DNA of 43,738 nt from Smittium mucronatum (taxonomy: Eukaryota > Kickxellomycota > Harpellomycetes > Harpellales > Legeriomycetaceae): positions 1-43,738 of the forward strand of contig LSSL01001369.1 in NCBI GenBank assembly GCA_001953115.1. The letters run 5' to 3'. Positions within the stretch are counted from its first letter, which is position 1, and the number at the start of each line of letters is the position of its first letter. This document shows, piece after piece, positions 24,072-32,623 of the stretch. Below the pieces are notes generated by a model. That model had not been told where the DNA came from. It saw nothing but the letters and a program-made list of their open reading frames with translations, and did no database searches. The position numbers and the translations under genes are program-made.

Positions 24072-25370
24072 TTATAGACAAGTAACCAACCCATTTGAAG
24101 TATTGGCTAATTTGGATGAAGGAGCAATATAGAACTGATCAAATGAGAAATTAGATGTTGCGTATCGAGCAGCCACTACATTATTTATATAAAGAGACAA
24201 TACTCCATTTATGTAAGTATAACTAATTGAAGCACTAACATACGGATTTTGTCTTTTTTCAAAGAGTTCAGCTTCTCTTTTGATAGCTATAGAAGTCCCT
24301 TTTCTAAAGGGACTCCGTCCTGTAAATAAGCCTATTTGCGATTCAATGTAACCACTAGGGCTTTTAATGCCTAGGGTGTCAGTAAATGAAACGAATAAAT
24401 CGGATTGAGACGAAGCATTGAATGATATAGAGAAATCAGTTCCACAACAAGGGATCAATATCGGGTTATTCCCATAATTTTTTGAAATTGTTGTTGAGTC
24501 AATCGAAAGATCAGGGAAAGCTGATGAGGAAACGCAAGAATCAAAAGAATCTTCATTATCTGATGAAGATTCTTCGGTTGTGGAAGGGTCTTGGGCTGTA
24601 GAAGAGTCCTGGGTTGTAGATGGATCTGGAACTGTAGAAGGATCTTGGGTTGCAGAAGGGTCTTGAGTTGCAGAAGGGTCTTGGGTTGCAGAAGGGTCTT
24701 GGGTTTCAGAAGGGTCTTGGGTTTCAGAAGGGTCTTGGGTTGTAGATTGGTCTTGGGTCGTTGAGGTTTGATCAAGTGATGTTGGTGCATCAGTTGTTGA
24801 ATCGTACGTGGAAGAGGCTTGGTTTCCAGGAGAACAAAAAAAGGTTACAGAAACTCCGGACAGGGCCGATTGATAAGCGTGCAAATAGAAAGAATTGGTA
24901 GATGAGAACATATTATTCTGCAGGGAAACAATTTGGGAAAATGAGTTCTTTGATGGACTACCAGTTCCTAAACTAGAGGATGAGCCATCAAACATTGCAT
25001 AGAAATTCAGAAGGCTAGATAATGATGTTGTCTGAGAGGAGGATTCAATATCCAAGTTGTAGTTATCCGAAGTTAAAATTCGAATTTGGGAATATGTAGA
25101 TACCAAACCAAAAATATAGTCTATCTGGGGATAAGTAAAGTTGGTAGTTGTGGATACGAAAATATCATCGGATATAGTAGATGGCAATGATAATTCCAAT
25201 AGCCATGCACCGGAACAACTTACTGGTACGTTTGCAGCTCCATTTAGAGAACCGTACGGAAATGGCAAAGTAGAAGATACTAAAGATTTGTAGGTAGGAT
25301 TTAAATAGTCGATTTGAGCGTTAGCGAAAAAAAATAGTAGCACTAGGCATAAGAAAATTCGAGATATCAT
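24072..25370 (-). CDS. secreted two-domain protein with Ser/Thr/Pro-rich repeat linker
   Basis: A 432-residue intronless reading frame, family not recognised. Residues 1-18 form a signal peptide with an LCLVLLFFF core and a likely cut after ANA. Residues about 35-180 form a first Cys-bounded domain (Cys52 and Cys179). Residues about 195-270 are a Ser/Thr/Asp/Pro/Gln linker made of six-residue units of the TQDPSA type. Residues about 300-432 form a second Cys-bounded domain (Cys308, Cys309 and Cys431). The two domains look like diverged copies: each opens with a Pro-x-Cys strand (VPVSC, LIPCC), continues with an IFVS/LFVSF strand and an IFGL/IGLF strand, and ends in VTFFC or LVTC. Several N-glycosylation sequons are present and the linker could carry O-glycans. 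The second domain contains KREAE at 364-368 and a second KR at 372-373. There is no transmembrane segment or GPI-type tail. This suggests an extracellular or wall-associated protein, perhaps ligand-binding. The ATG at 25370 sets the signal peptide correctly. Confidence 0.85.
   Translation of the reverse strand: MISRIFLCLVLLFFFANAQIDYLNPTYKSLVSSTLPFPYGSLNGAANVPVSCSGAWLLELSLPSTISDDIFVSTTTNFTYPQIDYIFGLVSTYSQIRILTSDNYNLDIESSSQTTSLSSLLNFYAMFDGSSSSLGTGSPSKNSFSQIVSLQNNMFSSTNSFYLHAYQSALSGVSVTFFCSPGNQASSTYDSTTDAPTSLDQTSTTQDQSTTQDPSETQDPSETQDPSATQDPSATQDPSATQDPSTVPDPSTTQDSSTAQDPSTTEESSSDNEDSFDSCVSSSAFPDLSIDSTTISKNYGNNPILIPCCGTDFSISFNASSQSDLFVSFTDTLGIKSPSGYIESQIGLFTGRSPFRKGTSIAIKREAELFEKRQNPYVSASISYTYINGVLSLYINNVVAARYATSNFSFDQFYIAPSSKLANTSNGLVTCL
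24583..24762 (-). repeat. 18-bp minisatellite coding the TQDPSx linker, about 10 units
   Basis: Ten consecutive 18-bp units lie in register on the plus strand, typified by GAAGGGTCTTGGGTTGCA. The units from 24637 to 24744 are nearly identical; those at both ends (24601-24636 and 24745-24762) have diverged. Each unit adds one six-residue block to the secreted protein, so slippage changes linker length without shifting the frame. The plus strand carries repeated GGG runs spaced 4 to 9 bases apart. Confidence 0.93.
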
Positions 25371-25627
25371 CTTTTAATTGTATACAAAGGGGGTGGGAGG
25401 GTGTAAAAATTAAAGGGATAAGGTACAAATAAATACCAAAATAATAAAGAGGTATACACAAGAATCTTATTTACGCCTCAACAGGACAATATCATTAAGC
25501 TGAGTGGTTTTATTAAATAATTAAACAAATAGGCATTTAATATAAGAAAAACAATAGTATACTAGCAGGACTTAGTTGTTATAAAGGCTGTGCAACAAAG
25601 AAAGAAAGGAGACCTGTTGTGATATAT
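25371..25627. promoter_or_regulatory. shared upstream region of the divergent gene pair
   Basis: This 257-base interval separates two start codons pointing away from each other, so it probably holds both promoters. On the minus strand a pyrimidine tract (complement of 25389-25403, GGGGGTGGGAGGGTG on plus) sits 19 to 33 bases before the ATG of the secreted protein, resembling the CT-rich tracts found just upstream of many fungal starts. TATA-like runs are everywhere in this DNA and cannot be assigned. No ATG occurs on the plus strand before 25628, although that frame is open from 25541. Confidence 0.4.
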
Positions 25628-25903
25628 ATGATTAAAATCGAAGTAATAACGGGTCTAAAAAGAACGGATTTAATAAAAGTAGGTAAAAATGTCCCGAATT
25701 TTGATCGAGAAGGCCCCTGCAAAGGAATACAGTATCAAGAAGAAATCAGTTTAGGGAAATATATCAATGATATTCATCAAAGAATAAACTTATGGGCAAC
25801 TTATATACCGGAATGCTTCGGAAGAAATAATATCGATCATTGTCTTCCTCAGTTCAGCCTGTGTGATGATATAGTGAATCTTACTTGTACCAAAAAGAAA
25901 TAA
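25628..25903 (+). CDS. small cysteine-containing protein of unknown function
   Basis: A 91-residue frame from the first ATG in the interval; an upstream GTG at 25619 is in frame but unlikely as a eukaryotic start. The frame stays open back to 25541, so this may instead be the last exon of a longer gene, which would add two further cysteines. G is enriched at codon position 1 and low at position 3 (about 22, 18 and 11 by hand count), as expected for real coding DNA. Cysteines fall at 31, 63, 72, 79 and 87, crowded in the C-terminal third, with a basic KKK end. No signal peptide is visible from this start and I recognise no family. It is divergent from the secreted-protein gene. Confidence 0.5.
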   Translation: MIKIEVITGLKRTDLIKVGKNVPNFDREGPCKGIQYQEEISLGKYINDIHQRINLWATYIPECFGRNNIDHCLPQFSLCDDIVNLTCTKKK

Positions 25904-27452
25904 ATAAATTCGTGTAATTTAAAAGTAAAAATTTACTTTTGTACGAGTTAAGTCGATATTACTGGAGATATTAGCTAAGTTTCAATTGGAATGATATTTA
26001 GCAATCTAACCAAAATAACAGCTTTTTCCTCAAAAAACCCCGAATATGTCGAATCATAACCATCTCAGTATTTTTCGACCATTTTGTATTCCTTTTAAGT
26101 TTATATTAATTACATTTAGCCAAAAATGGTGATATTTGTGTACAAATCCATATATTCATTAATACCAAATTCGATGATGTCAAACATAATAGTGGCGATA
26201 TGACAATAAGAAAATGTTGATGAGCTTTCAGAAATAATAATAGTGAAAATATTTTTATCAAAAAGTGACATCTAATGGCCAGCTCTATTATTGCGAATTT
26301 ACTAAAATGATAAGTTGGTATAAGCAATATGGCTTATTTGCCCAATAAATAATCAATTGCCGATTTTTGTTACAAAATTTACTCCAGCGGAAAAAGCATG
26401 ATGTTTAAATAAGCGAAATTGATCTTAAACCGGTATTTTTTTATAAAGTATTTAGGATGGAAGAAGTGCCAATTTAATCAAGATCAGTCCGATTCGAATT
26501 GACACCCAGTAAATTTCAGTTAAGAGAAAATTTATATTCAAATAAAGAATATTATTGAAGCATAAACTCTCCAACCATCCATTGAGACGAAAATCTCGAC
26601 CATTTCATGCCTCGTATAAATTAAATTTTTTGTATAAAAGTAACATGATTACGTGTCTTGAAGACATCCCCCCTTCTAGCAGACACACACCTAAAACTAA
26701 GAACAACACTTCCCAAGAATATTTAATGCCACACCTACCCTCTATACTTCAATTATCCAAAGCCTTTTCTTTGCGTTTCTTTTCACTAATTAAGTTTTCA
26801 TTTTGTTCTAATTAAATAATCATATTGCCCAAAAAATTAAATTAAAAGGTGTATTATAAAAAAAGCAATAGTTTTAACAATTATACATTCAATATTGATT
26901 TACATTTTACTGATTTTATTCTAACGTGAAAAATGATAGCATTTCACTTTAATGCTCAAGTTCATCTATTCAATCAGATTTCGTTGTTTTAAAAAAATTC
27001 GTTGGTAAAAACAGAAGATGAGCATCCAAAGGCCTAAATTTCAATTAATATTTTTTTAAAATAAAAAATCTCAAAGACATCGATTATAAGTGATCATGTG
27101 TTTATAACATGAGAAATTTCACTTCTTCATCCCATCTTTCATTAGGCTTCAGTAGTCTACAAGACCCTTTCCATTTTTCTAGAAACCATTTTTATTTTTT
27201 ATCGCTGAATGTATAAACCCCCCCTACCCCCAATCCAGAATTGTGCATCTAAGCTAATATAAATATATCTAATATGATTAGACTTATACCTAAATTCATT
27301 TGTATTTATACAGACATCTCTATCGACGGAGAATACATGTGCATTTTTATAGATTGGATCTAAAGCACCAATAATTAAAAAATATATTCCAAATATGTTG
27401 GTGTTTAGAACACAATTTACATAAACTAATCGTATGTTGAATTATTTTATAG
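25904..27452. other. intermediate-GC spacer with weak coding remnants
   Basis: G and C are higher here than in the deserts. A plus-strand frame from about 26115 is open for 31 codons and then carries stops of all three kinds. A plus-strand frame at 26555-26815 is open for 86 codons but starts only with TTG. Neither has a recognisable product. A C7-TA-C5 tract lies at 27218-27231. I call no gene. Confidence 0.45.
27218..27231. repeat. C-rich tract (C7 TA C5)
   Basis: Short cytosine-dominated run on the plus strand in AT-rich surroundings. Confidence 0.85.
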
Positions 27453-27840
27453 GGTGGTGTAAGTATTTTTCCAGGATGGAAAAAGGGTTCGTTAAGAAGA
27501 TAAGGATTTATAAAAGCTATTTTATTTCGGGGATATGTTGAACAGAAAAGAATACATAAATTAAAGCACCCCATCCTCAATATTATATAAAATGGTCTGA
27601 TAAGAAAAGCTAATGATTTTATTTTTGATAATAATTATCAATCCGTAATAGGAGGTTTGAGTTTAATAGTGCTAATTCCCATTGATAAAAGAAATAAATA
27701 ACGAAACGGAGTCGTTTGGAAGAAAAGGGGGATAATTTTTCTAAAACAACTTTAAAATAAACCTTCTTCTGATGTTTATTGGGATTAAATCGGGGATTTT
27801 GTCAGAAAAACACCCTCATAAACTAACAAAAACACGAACT
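27453..27840 (+). pseudogene. decayed coding frame interrupted only by TAA stops
   Basis: Directly after an acceptor-like TTTTATAG, one plus-strand frame reads about 125 codons broken by six stops, all TAA. The pieces have protein-like composition (GGVSIFPGWKKGSLRR, AILFRGYVEQKRIHK, SVIGGLSLIVLIPIDKR). G by codon position over the first 85 codons is about 19, 18 and 9, so position 3 is depleted as in coding DNA. The overlapping minus-strand frame at 27347-27580 starts with TTG and is judged a shadow. Family not recognised. It is most simply a pseudogene in which sense codons, perhaps CAA or AAA, have mutated to TAA. Confidence 0.35.
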
Positions 27841-28011
27841 AGTTTAATAATTATAAAAAAACCTAATTTCAATAATTTTTTTTAACTATAATAGCATCTA
27901 TTTGATATTAATAACCTCTAGTCATCAAAAAATAGAAATAATATGCTCTAAACCGTTCCTCAGTGAATTTTTTCATGGGTGATTATAATTTCTTTAAAAT
28001 ATGAAATTATG

Positions 28012-28236
28012 TTAATTTAGTATTTTTATTTTAATCAAAAAAGACTTCATATGAACTAATAAAATCGATCTTTGATGAGCCCATCTAAAAAAATGAATTT
28101 TATGTCCAACTATGATGTTGTATAAAAAAAAATCCATATCCATATCCCCCACAAAAAATATAATAATTTTGCTCTCCCAATTCACATTTTTTCCAAAGGT
28201 AAATGCTTGGCATATTGTTAAGAATAGAGTTTCCAT
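28012..28236 (-). CDS. short open frame of unknown status
   Basis: A 74-codon frame from ATG on the minus strand. Composition is hydrophobic to neutral with a GDMDMDF segment followed by NIIVGHKIHF. This arrangement is faintly like the C-terminal part of retroelement aspartic proteases (hydrophobic-D-x-D followed by IIG), but the catalytic DTG/DSG is not present, so the resemblance may be accidental. G by codon position is not clearly coding (about 14, 9 and 13). It lies between the remnant at 27453-27840 and the 3' end of RPA135. Confidence 0.2.
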   Translation of the reverse strand: METLFLTICQAFTFGKNVNWESKIIIFFVGDMDMDFFLYNIIVGHKIHFFRWAHQRSILLVHMKSFLIKIKILN

Positions 28237-28248
28237 CTTAACCTCCAC

Positions 28249-28751
28249 AATTTAGTACAAGATAAAAATATCGATCATTGTAACATATTCGCAAGTATCT
28301 TTTTTTTTATCTCTGAAAAATCTTCATTACCCAAAATAACCAAAAAACAATTTTAAATTTTATTTTCAAGAAAAACAATCATTAGACTCTTTTTTTCAAA
28401 TGCATTATCCTTATTTCGATTTCCCTACTTTACGCATTTAAACGGTATACTAATACAGGTACTAACAATGCACACATCAAAATAAATTAAACTTGAATAA
28501 AAAATTATTTTTTTCTTGCTACGGAACTTTATTGGTTTAATTGCAATGAAAATAATTGAAAACCATAACAGTTTAAAAATATAATATAACTATTAGCTCA
28601 TCAGTTTCACCCCCATTATCGCTATTTCTTTTAATAATAAGGAGGCCTCAAAATGTTAAAAATTTAAACGTACTAAGAAAACTTGAAATCGAATTATTTT
28701 TTTTCACTTTAAAAAATATTAGAATTAAAACAAAAAAACATTAAAAATGAA
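28249..28751. other. 3' flank of RPA135
   Basis: Non-coding by eye. It should contain the RPA135 3' untranslated region and polyadenylation site on the minus strand, but no single signal can be chosen. Confidence 0.5.
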
Positions 28752-31700
28752 TTATCTGACTGTAAGGTTGACCTTGATGTTCATACATGCTAGTTCTGTT
28801 GTCAAGTATCGGAGTACATAGGGAATAGCTACTACAGTTATTTCTGATGATTTGCATACTCTACAATTTAGATCCAATCTCGTGCGTGAACCGTATCTAG
28901 CATTGCTCATCGACATTGCTGCATCTGTAGCTCTCTTCATTTCCCAAGTCTTATCCTCGGATGAATTTTTCCATGGTTTAGTAGACCTATAAAGAAGACT
29001 TTCTTCGTCAATCATTTCATCCTTCTTAATCTCCAAATCAACGTGATTAGTAGTTGGAGTGGCTATGGGTGCTATAAGACTGCCGCAACATTTACAGACA
29101 TACGCTCTAGAATAATCAGAACTATTCATCAACCGATCTTGTAAAATATAGGATGTACCGTGAGCAAGCAATGAATCACGCTCCATCTCTCCCAATCTAA
29201 TACCACCACCCTTCTTACGCCCTTTAATAGGCTGATGAGTAAGTGAGTCGATAGGTCCTGTAGTACGCACTTGATACTTATCATTAACCATATGTCTGAG
29301 ACGTTGATAATAAACAACTCCAACATATATATCTGCTGACATTTCTTCTCCAGTGATTCCGGAATACATGGGCTCGTTTCCATGGTAATTGTAACCTGAA
29401 GCTAATAATTGTTCACCAAAGAAATCTGCAGCTGTATGATCTTCATTAAACTGGAAAGGTGTTGCATCTTGTGCTACCCCATATAAAGCTCCAGTTTTTC
29501 CTGCTAATGACTCAACGAACATACCTATTGTCATTCTGGATGGGAAAGCATGGGGATTAATAATAACATCTGGCTGCATTCCAGACTCAGTAAATGGTAA
29601 ATCTATAGCGGGGAATCTTATCGAATTTACACCTTTTTGTCCATGTCTAGACGAAAATTTGTCTCCAATAACTGGAGATCTCGGAATTCTATAAGTTATC
29701 TGGACCATCTGTAACTCTGGATCTCCGAAAGCATGTCCATCAGTGTTTACTAATCTAACTGTATCGACATAGCAAGGTTCTCCCTTATACTTCTTAACAT
29801 TTGTGCTATTATTGACATCATTATATACAGCAATTACGGGGTCCCCTTCTACTAAAGGTGTGCCAATGAATGGAAGCCCATCCTTATCTATATTTTTCAA
29901 CACCTTTTCATCAATTACATCTGGCCCAAGCATGAAATGTTTAGAAATTACTCCACTTCTGTTGCGAGATTCTGTTAAATCAAATACTTCGGTTTTATAT
30001 ATAGATCCATACCCAAATCCTCTTTCCAACCCAGATTTATTTAAAATCATCGCATCCTCCATATCGTATCCAGTGTAAGACAAAACAGCAACTACGGCAT
30101 TCATTCCATTTGGATATCCGTCAACACCAAACTTATCATACAATGCTGGTCTGACAACTGGTGTTTGACCTGACTGGAGCCAATACAACTTATTGTCTGC
30201 TCTATGTTTCAAGGCTTGTGCTGGAGTTCCCATAGATTGTTTACCCATCTGGCACTGGTACATATTTCTGGGAGATTGATTAAAATCACAAAATGGTGTC
30301 ATATTTGCCACAGATGATAGTATATGGGTTGGTTGAATTTCCATATATTCTGTAGATCCGGGTCTAATATCTTCATTTAAACATGCAATTTCCATATACA
30401 CTTGTTCAAACGAACCCACATAGTCGATTTTGTCCGATGCCAAATGTCTTACAGGCCGCACAAATCTGGCTGGATTTGAAAATATGTAGAGTCCTGGGAA
30501 TTGACCATTGTCCAACTTTGGTACATAACCTATCTCCAATGTGTGTGGGATGTTATATCTGTATTCTCCTTTTTTTGCATTTATGGATTGTATTTTGAAC
30601 AATCTTAACTTCTTAGCTATTTCCCCAGCCTGTGCTACAGTACAGAAACCCAATATTCTACCATCCATCTGAACAGTAACGTAATCGAAATCGGGATCTG
30701 AGGTCTTTAAACTTGATTTATTTTTCGATTGATGGGATCTTTTTAATATAGTTTCTGCTACCAAATATGGGGAGGGGAGGCCAAATGAGACCCCTAAGTC
30801 TAAAAGACACTTTTCAACGTCTTTAACACTCTCTATATTTGTAGTTATTTCACACTTATGAGCTAAATGATTAAGTAGACCACAGGGTGATCCATCAGGA
30901 GTATGAACTGGACACAGGAATCCCCAACCCTCTGGCAACAGTTTACGAACAGCCGTAGTTTTTAACTGGGCAAAGAATGAACCACGATGAATACATTGAA
31001 AATGAGAGATATATCTGAGAAAGTTTAACTTTTCGGCAACGATGGTAAAACCAGTAGTTTGCTGTAAATTCATACCAGTTTTAGACACAAGATTTCCGGT
31101 TGCTAGGAAGTATTGCAACTTCATTCCAACGTCCATCGGAACTCTTTTCAACATTTTGGAAATGTAATTTATATCTGTAAATTTGACAATTTCAGGATTT
31201 TTACGAAGATCCATTGTAACTTGAGTACGTATCGCAGTCAATATATCTTGAATCTTTTCTTTTATAATGTTTAAGTATAAAAATCCAGGCATGTAAACTT
31301 CTTGGTTTTGCAAAGAATCGGGATTATCAGCCTGGCACTTTCCACTCACTAAAGCATATAGCTTTCTAATCATGAAAATGAGCATATTATATTTATCATT
31401 CCAATTGGACAGATGTACCATCACAACCTTGTTTACTAAAAGTATACCGACATCCAAGTCATCGGTATCTTCGGGCAATCCCATCACGATTCTGAACTTA
31501 GCACCGATATATCTAAGAGCCTGTTCTTTACTGTGAACCTTATATTTTTTGACACTCAAAATCAAAAGTTCAATCTGATCCTTGAAAAAGGTATCAGCTA
31601 GATCGCACTGGACTAGATTTTCGAATATGTCCTTATCTGAGGCGCCAGAAACAGCTTTAAGGATGAGTGATACAGGAACTAGAAATTCCTGCTTATACCA

Positions 31701-32623
31701 AGTAAATCGGAACATTAGATCACCATTAATTAGATAATGAAGAGTAGACGTTGTTGAAGACTGATCAGGTCTAACACAATTGATTTGAACGGCAAATTCG
31801 GTAAAACTTGGACCACGGTTAGCATATGAGCGACGTTTTATGGCAGTTACATGATTTCTTTTAGGAGAAATAAGTAATCTGATAATCTTTTCACCACCAT
31901 TAACAACAAAATAGCCACCGAAATCTTCTCCATCTTCATGATGCTTAATCAAATCTCGGGGTCCCATACCTTCCAAATTGCATCTATTGGACTAAAAACA
32001 GAAAAATTTATCATAGTTGTAAATATCAAGGAGATGAAATATTTTAAAAGTAAATTGATATGTAATCTGACAAATTTATTTAATAAATAAGAAGAGGAAT
32101 ATACTTACTCTAACCATTATTGGTACAAATCCCAGAGATTTCGTTTCTAGAAAAGGTTCATCATCATTTAATCTCCAACCCAATTTGCAGGTTAGCTTTC
32201 CTCTGTAAGTAGACTTCCTTTCTCGGCACTCAGCTGGATAAGATAGAAAGTCTGTTTTGTTGCCGTCATAACTGGGATTAGAAGGTCTGTGTAGCTGCAC
32301 ATCCTCAATCCAGTCTAAATATCAAATGAAAAATGAAAAATGAAAAGGGGTAGCTTTTAAAATATTATTTGTAACCTACAAGTTAATTTATTTCCCAATT
32401 TGCTACCAACATAATTTTCGTTATAATCATATATGGTGGTTTCGCCAATTTCCTTGACAGCTAGGTCAATTAGGGGTGGCATTCCCTTTCCAGCAGATTC
32501 AAAAATTCTATTGAAAGAATTGATGTGAGGAGCACCAAGCTTTTGCAAGTCTGGGTACTCGAATTGATCGGTAGGATTTATAGCAAAATTCTGCCTTTCC
32601 AAAGTTCTGTACTTGGTCTCCAT
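28752..32623 (-). CDS. RPA135: RNA polymerase I second-largest subunit (RPA135/RPA2-like), three exons
   Basis: Catalytic second subunit of nuclear RNA polymerase I, which transcribes the large rRNA precursor in the nucleolus. I read three exons on the minus strand: 32623-32380, 32314-32109 and 31991-28752. Spliced together they give 1229 residues, close to the 1203 of the yeast protein. Splicing keeps the frame and restores a conserved N-terminal run that neither intron allows when read through. Visible landmarks: GGYFVVNGGEK near 175-185, the WGFLCPVHTPDGSPCG region near 505-520, DFNQSPRNMYQCQMGKQ from about 719, GYDMEDAM near 792-799, GDKFSSRHGQKG near 926-937 with the catalytic-site lysine at about 928, PSRMTIGM near 965, and a C-terminal zinc site formed by CxxC pairs at about 1116/1119 and 1193/1196. 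Several stretches (SFFAQLKTTAVRKLLPE, LLNHLAHKC) read as fungal Pol I rather than Pol II or III. The ATG at 32623 is the first in frame. All motifs look intact, so the gene is probably functional. Confidence 0.96.
31992..32108 (-). other. intron 2 of RPA135 (117 nt)
   Basis: Spliceosomal intron with a canonical GTAAGTAT donor and a CTGTTTTTAG acceptor on the minus strand. It is phase 0, joining ..PIMVR to SNRCNLEGMG, which matches the conserved VMxxSNRCxL segment of Pol I second subunits. The same segment tells where exon 3 begins, upstream of the apparent TTG at 31976. Confidence 0.92.
32315..32379 (-). other. intron 1 of RPA135 (65 nt)
   Basis: Spliceosomal intron with donor GTAGGT and acceptor TTTAG on the minus strand. 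The alternative donor five bases downstream (GTTACA) would place a stop just after the junction, whereas GTAGGT gives the conserved continuation GNKLTYWIEDVQLHRP. It is a phase-1 intron: one base of the codon lies in exon 1. It is very short, AT-rich, and contains a CATTTTT-type repeat upstream of the acceptor. Confidence 0.88.

Noticed and set aside
24455..24790. A 111-codon minus-strand frame with repeated KTLLQPK-like units.
   Set aside because: It is the shifted frame of the 18-bp minisatellite inside the secreted-protein gene, and it starts from within that gene.
26555..26815. An 86-codon plus-strand frame.
   Set aside because: No ATG start at its beginning, no coding-type features, and the opposite strand is equally readable in pieces.
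29129..30598. Several frames of 71 to 91 codons on both strands within RPA135.
   Set aside because: They overlap a fully conserved coding exon in other frames and have no protein features of their own.
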